Part shown: positions 59,851 through 64,000 of the stretch, piece by piece | Position numbering within the stretch: position 1 is the stretch's first letter | Layout: the number at the start of each line of letters is the position of its first letter | NCBI RefSeq assembly: GCF_002127325.2 | Contig: NC_035433.2 | Location: forward strand, 128,968,695-129,032,694 | Direction of reading: 5' to 3' | Length of the DNA: 64,000 nucleotides | From: Helianthus annuus | Lineage: Eukaryota > Streptophyta > Magnoliopsida > Asterales > Asteraceae | Made by a program: the position numbers and the translations under genes | The notes under the pieces: model-generated | What the model was told of the DNA's origin: nothing | Databases searched by the model: none | Seen by the model: only the letters and a program-made list of their open reading frames with translations

Positions 59851-60355
59851 AGGGGAGGGTTCATTGGGAAACACTAAAAAAGTGGGGAACGGAGAACACT
59901 CTTAAAAATTATACTTAACATGTTAAAAATTATTTTTTTCTAAATTTTTTTCAGCGCTTTTTCTTATAAATACAAGTAGAAACATTTTTAATAAAAAAAT
60001 CAAAAACTAAAATTATAAAAAAAAATGTTTAAAAAACAGTTATATCTTATAGAATTAACCTAACATGTTAAAAATCAATTTTTTTAAAAAAAAATTCAGC
60101 GCTTTTCTTTATAAAAAGGAGGAGAAACTAGTCGAATAAAAAAAATAATTTTTCTAAAAAAAATTTAGCCTTTTTTTAATTTTTTTTAGTATTTTTAGTT
60201 TTTGATTTTTTTATTAAAAACTACAAGTATATATAAGGAGAAGCGCCGAAAAAGATTTAAAAAAAAAAAAAAACAATTTTTAACATGTTAAGTTAAATTT
60301 TTAAGAGTGTTCCCCGGTTTCCCACTTTTTTAGTGTTCCCCAATGAACCTCACAC
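59851..60355. mobile_element. MULE-type MITE with ~90-bp TIRs, TSD TACCCTACT
   Basis: A perfect 9-bp duplication TACCCTACT (59842-59850, 60356-60364). The ends are inverted for ~90 bp (GGTTCATTGGG, ACACTAAAAAAGTGGG, GAACACTCTTAAAAATT, AACATGTTAAAAATT). The whole 505-bp unit could fold on itself, with inner inverted blocks around CAGCGCTTTT. It is non-coding. Confidence 0.9.
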
Positions 60356-60576
60356 TACCCTACTACCCTTAAATATTTGCGTATAATATTCTAAAATATA
60401 CCCATGTATTTACTTACGAAAGAAGAAAACAACTTTTATTATTTATCAAACCTAACATTAAACTATTACACCGACTTAATTAAGTTCATAAACTTTTAAA
60501 CAATCTAAACGACAAATGCTTAGTCAATGTGATTTGATCGTCAGAACTATACGTGTTCCTCATTCGGGTTAGTTTC

Positions 60577-61039
60577 TGTTAAAGATATTATCGTATCTTC
60601 AGTTTTAATACCTTGTTTCTTTTTATTAAGTGTATACTTATTCTTTATTTTCTTGTTACATGTTTCCTTCTTTGCGATGGTTGAGTTGGATCTTTCAAAG
60701 TGGACCGTTGCTATCCTTTGGGCTGGAACTTAGCTGGCTTTGGGCTGGAGATTAAAAGACTTGCAGCTTTGGGCTTATAAATATCTTTTTGTTGGTGTGA
60801 TAAGGACATCAGTGTCTCGATCCTTCTAACCAACATACATCGGTGTTTGTTCTTCTCTCTCAGGTCTCATACATTCTTCGTGAGATCTAGGGCTTTCATG
60901 TTTTGAAATCATCTTGTTAATGACATTTTTGTGATATTATTCAGTCAATCTTTGCTGACTGAATCATTTGCGTACTGAGTCTGTTCATATTTTTGTCGAA
61001 AGTATTATCAATTTCTTGTTCAGTCTTGAGTTTCTGACA
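60577..61039 (+). repeat. 5' LTR of a copia element, with primer site
   Basis: It starts TGTTAAAGATATTATCG and ends TTTCTGACA, about 463 bp. A TATA box TATAAATA lies at 60776-60783. TGGTATCAAAGC (61040-61051), the initiator-Met-tRNA primer site with one change, follows directly. The 3' LTR lies beyond the window, so a target duplication cannot be checked. Confidence 0.85.
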
Positions 61040-61594
61040 TGGTATCAAAGCTCAAAGGTTGAATCGAGTGTTCTTGGTGTTCTTCCGCTGTTGTTGAAGG
61101 TTGATTAATAATCCTTGTTAATCGATTCATCTTGAGCTCTTGGCTTGGGGTTTCTAGATCTGAAGTCAGATCTAGAGTTTTCTGGTGTTTGAAGTTTAGA
61201 CTCGGACCAAGGAAGGCTTTATTCATAACTTGGAGCATCTTGTCGTTTTCTTTGCCTCACAGTTTGTAACTCTAAGTGAAGGTTACAACTGTGAGTTTAT
61301 TTTTGGAGAACCCTAACTTGGGAAAATCTCTCGGTGAGATCTGTCCTTTATCTTTATCTTTTTTTTGCTAAGATAGTTGGCTTCTACACTAAGACTTGCG
61401 TTGGCACCATTTGAGTGATGAACCAACGATTTGGAACACTGGTGTAGTTTCACCCATTTTTTCATGTTTGTGTTGGTTCTGAATATTTTATATCTTATAT
61501 AGGTAACTTTCGTCCTTTGTATATCTGTGTTTGTTCTGATCTGATTTCGTGCATCTGCTTGCTTCTTGTTAGCCTGTGTTTTGTCTATTAGTTT

Positions 61595-62737
61595 TTGTTT
61601 GATATGGGTGATAAGACTGAATCTTCTGCTACTTTGATAAGCAAGTTGGATGCTAGTGACCCTCTGTACATACATGCTAGTGATTCTAGTGGTCTTACTA
61701 TTGTTAATATCAAATTAAAAGGAACGGAGAATTATATAGTTTGGTCAAATGTTATGAAACTTGCTTTGATGGCTAAAAATAAATTAGGATTCGTTGATGG
61801 TACTTGTCTAAAATCAAAAACTGGTGATGTTCTAGCTAGACAGTGGGATAGATGTAATTCCATTGTGTTGACTTGGATTCTAAATTCTATTTCATGAATT
61901 GTATGTTGGTCAAGTTTATTCTCAACTTGCTTCTGAAGTATGGAATGATTTGAAAGAAACGTATGATAAAGTTGATGGTTCTGTGGTTTTTGGTTTGTAT
62001 CAAAAGATTAATTCTGTGAGTCAAATGGATCTAGTGTTTCTAATTATTATCATAGGATTTATACCATGTGGAAACAATTTGATGCCATGCTTCAGTTACC
62101 TTCCTGTACCTGCAGTGCTGCCACTAAGTTTAATGAATTCAGTCACATAGTAGAACTTATGCAATTTCTAATGGGTTTAGATGATGTTTATCAACCTGTT
62201 AGGACCAACTTGTTAACTAGAGATCCTTTGCCTACTGTGAAAACTGCTTTTTCAATTATTTCAAGAGAAGAGTCACATAGGGAGTCTAATAGTGTTTTGA
62301 AAACTCCTAATGTTGGTTTTGTTTCTAAGGCAAATCAGTTTAATGAAAATAAAAAAAAGTTTAATAAAGGACCAAATCCTAATCTAAAGAGTACTCATTG
62401 TAACAAAGTTGGTCACACGGTTGATAAATGCTTTGAGCTACATGGATATCCACCAAATTATAGACCTAAGAACAACAATCAATGGTCTAAATCTGGAGTG
62501 TCAAACAATTCTGTGAATGATAAATCTGCTAGTTCCTCATCTGCTGATAATTCTTTGAACTCTCTTACTACTGGACAATTCTCTAAACTGTTAGGATTGC
62601 TTAATGAGAAAAAGATGGAGGATACTTCAAAGAAAAATGTAGGAGGTATTAGTCATAATGTTTTCTCTTATTTAGGCTGGCATAAGAAAATGTATTGTTT
62701 TAACAGTAAAGTCTGGTCTAATAATAATATGAGTTGA
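61595..62737 (+). pseudogene. Copia gag region, frameshifted
   Basis: The ATG at 61595 opens a gag of the Retrotran_gag_3/UBN2 type (DPLYIHASDSSGL, NYIVWSNVMKLALMAKNKLG). The frame shifts near 61897 and again near 62025, and continues through LMQFLMGLDDVYQPVRTNLL. The zinc knuckle reads HCNKVGHTVDKC, with the first Cys of CCHC replaced, then CFELHGYPP. A TGA at 62735-62737 stops the frame just before the protease. Gag would form the cytoplasmic particle; this copy cannot make it intact. Confidence 0.85.
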
Positions 62738-64000
62738 ATAATTGATTCTGGTGCAAATCAACATATGATTATGTCTAGTGACAACATGTTTAATTTGGTT
62801 GATGTGTCTGAGTACAACATTTCTATTAAACATCCAAATGGAACTGATGCTAAGGTCACCAAAATAGGTTGTTATAAATTGTCTAACTCTGTTATTCTCA
62901 AAGATGTCTTCGTTGTTCCTGAGTATTGTGTCAATTTAATTTCTGTGCACAAGTTAGCTAAGGATAATAATCTTAAAGTTGTTTTTGATGAAAATACTTG
63001 TTATATTCAGGATTCTTGCTTAAAGAAAACCCTGGTGACTGGTAAACAAACTGATGGGTTGTATTTCTGTGGTAATTCTTTTAGTTCTGTTATTGTTTGC
63101 TTTAATCAAGCTGAAACAGTAAAACTCTGGCATTCAAGACTTGGACACCCTTCTGCCCAAGTTTTAAATGTTCTAAATCTCAAATCCAGTAGTAATACTG
63201 ATCCTTGTGATGTATGTCATAGGGCCAAACAACATAGAGTTCCTTTTCCTTTAAGCGAACATAAATCAAAAAAGGTCGGTGATTTAATTCATCTAGATGT
63301 TTGGGGGCCTTATAAAGTGTCTAGTATAGAAGGGTATAAATACTTTCTTACTATTGTTGATGATTATTCTAGGTCTGTGTGGGTTTATTTGATGAAGTCC
63401 AAGTTTGAAGTGTTTAAAAATGTTCAAAGTTTTTATAATTTGATTGAAACTCAGTTCGAGGTTAAAATTAAAATTCTTAGAACTGATAATGGAACTGAGT
63501 TTATTAATTTGCAAATGTCTAATTTTGTTATAACTCATGGAATAATACATCAAACCTCTTGCACTTACACACCTCAACAAAATGGAATTGTTGAAAGGAA
63601 ACATAGGCATTTATTAAACATTGCTAGAGCATTACTGTTTCAGTCTGGTATTCCTTTAAATTTTCGGTCTGAATGCATTCTTACTGCTTCATATTTAATT
63701 AACAGGACACCCTCCTCTGTGTTAAATGGTAAATCTCCTTATGAATTACTTTTTGGGTTCAAACCTTCTCTTAATCACTTGAAAATATTTGGTTGTCTAT
63801 GTTTCTTTACTGTTTTAACTAATAATGATAAACTTGAAGAAAGGGCTGAAAGGTGTGTTTTTATGGGGTATTCTAATTACAAAAAAGGTTATAAAGTTTG
63901 GAGTCTAGATCAAAGAAAATTTATTTTTTTCAAGAGATGTTAGCTTTTATGAAGATGTTTTTCCTTATAAGGCTAACATGGCTTTACAAAATGATCCAGT
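62738..64000 (+). pseudogene. Copia protease and integrase region (continues past the window)
   Basis: The protease active-site DSGA is at ~62747-62758 (IIDSGANQHM). The GAG-pre-integrase zinc finger follows (LWHSRLGHPS, CDVCHRAKQ). The integrase core has its three acidic residues in HLDVWGPY (~63290), TDNGTEF (~63485) and QNGIVERKHRHLLN (~63580), then the FGC..F linker (~63790). The open frame from 62765 ends at 63943 after a frame change in a T run at ~63925; the copia pattern resumes in another frame to the window edge. Reverse transcriptase and RNase H would lie beyond. With four breaks this copy is defective unless some are sequencing errors. Confidence 0.88.

Overview
The window is nuclear DNA of a flowering plant, most likely an Asteraceae (inference from retroelement style and AT-rich, intron-bearing coding pieces). 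It is repeat-dominated. The only intact cellular gene I can support is a two-exon CYP71-type cytochrome P450 (8214-9907, minus). One intact mobile-element gene is also present: a two-exon PIF/Harbinger transposase (13065-14578, minus) in a 2.1-kb element with a TTA target duplication. Other cellular coding sequence is broken or partial: a trihelix transcription factor pseudogene (21678-22556, minus), an armadillo-repeat gene fragment (34083-34397), and exons resembling an asparagine-synthetase-domain protein (56688-56890, perhaps 57542-57632) and RIBA (58285-58356).

Layout. 1-7.5 kb: decayed copia piece split by a MULE-type MITE, a Tourist-like MITE, a LINE 3' end, and a 3.36-kb LTR-like unit (3293-6648) flanked by two copies of a ~365-bp segment. 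7.5-12.6 kb: MITE, SINE, the P450, a MULE-like element ending about 210 bp upstream of the P450 start, and a Helitron 3' end. 12.8-19 kb: PIF/Harbinger element, two hAT-type elements with 8-bp duplications, copia LTR remnant, two more Tourist-like MITEs. 19-24 kb: a ~0.9-kb tandem duplication, the trihelix pseudogene and a 1.2-kb MULE with ~200-bp terminal inverted repeats (TIRs). 24-34 kb: AT-rich DNA, a Helitron (26022-29282) with repeated 5' ends and exon-like cargo, then a triple nest (MULE-like, containing hAT-like, containing a short solo LTR). 34.6-42.1 kb: a complete young LTR retrotransposon (TSD AGATT, two 762-bp LTRs about 2% different by eye) that has no gag-pol and carries only a broken ~1,290-codon reading frame of unknown function. 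42-48 kb: degenerate duplicated DNA, a second ~1.3-kb MULE and copia remnants. 48.2-54.8 kb: one ~3.4-kb solo LTR containing another 3.25-kb solo LTR, both with perfect 5-bp duplications. 55-59 kb: gene fragments. 59.8-64 kb: a 505-bp MITE with long TIRs and the 5' part of a copia element that runs off the window.

The genes do not form a pathway. What joins them is transposition: elements nest in each other, sit in the P450 upstream region, split older elements, and probably carried the gene fragments. All identifications rest on reading motifs by eye; no database search was possible.
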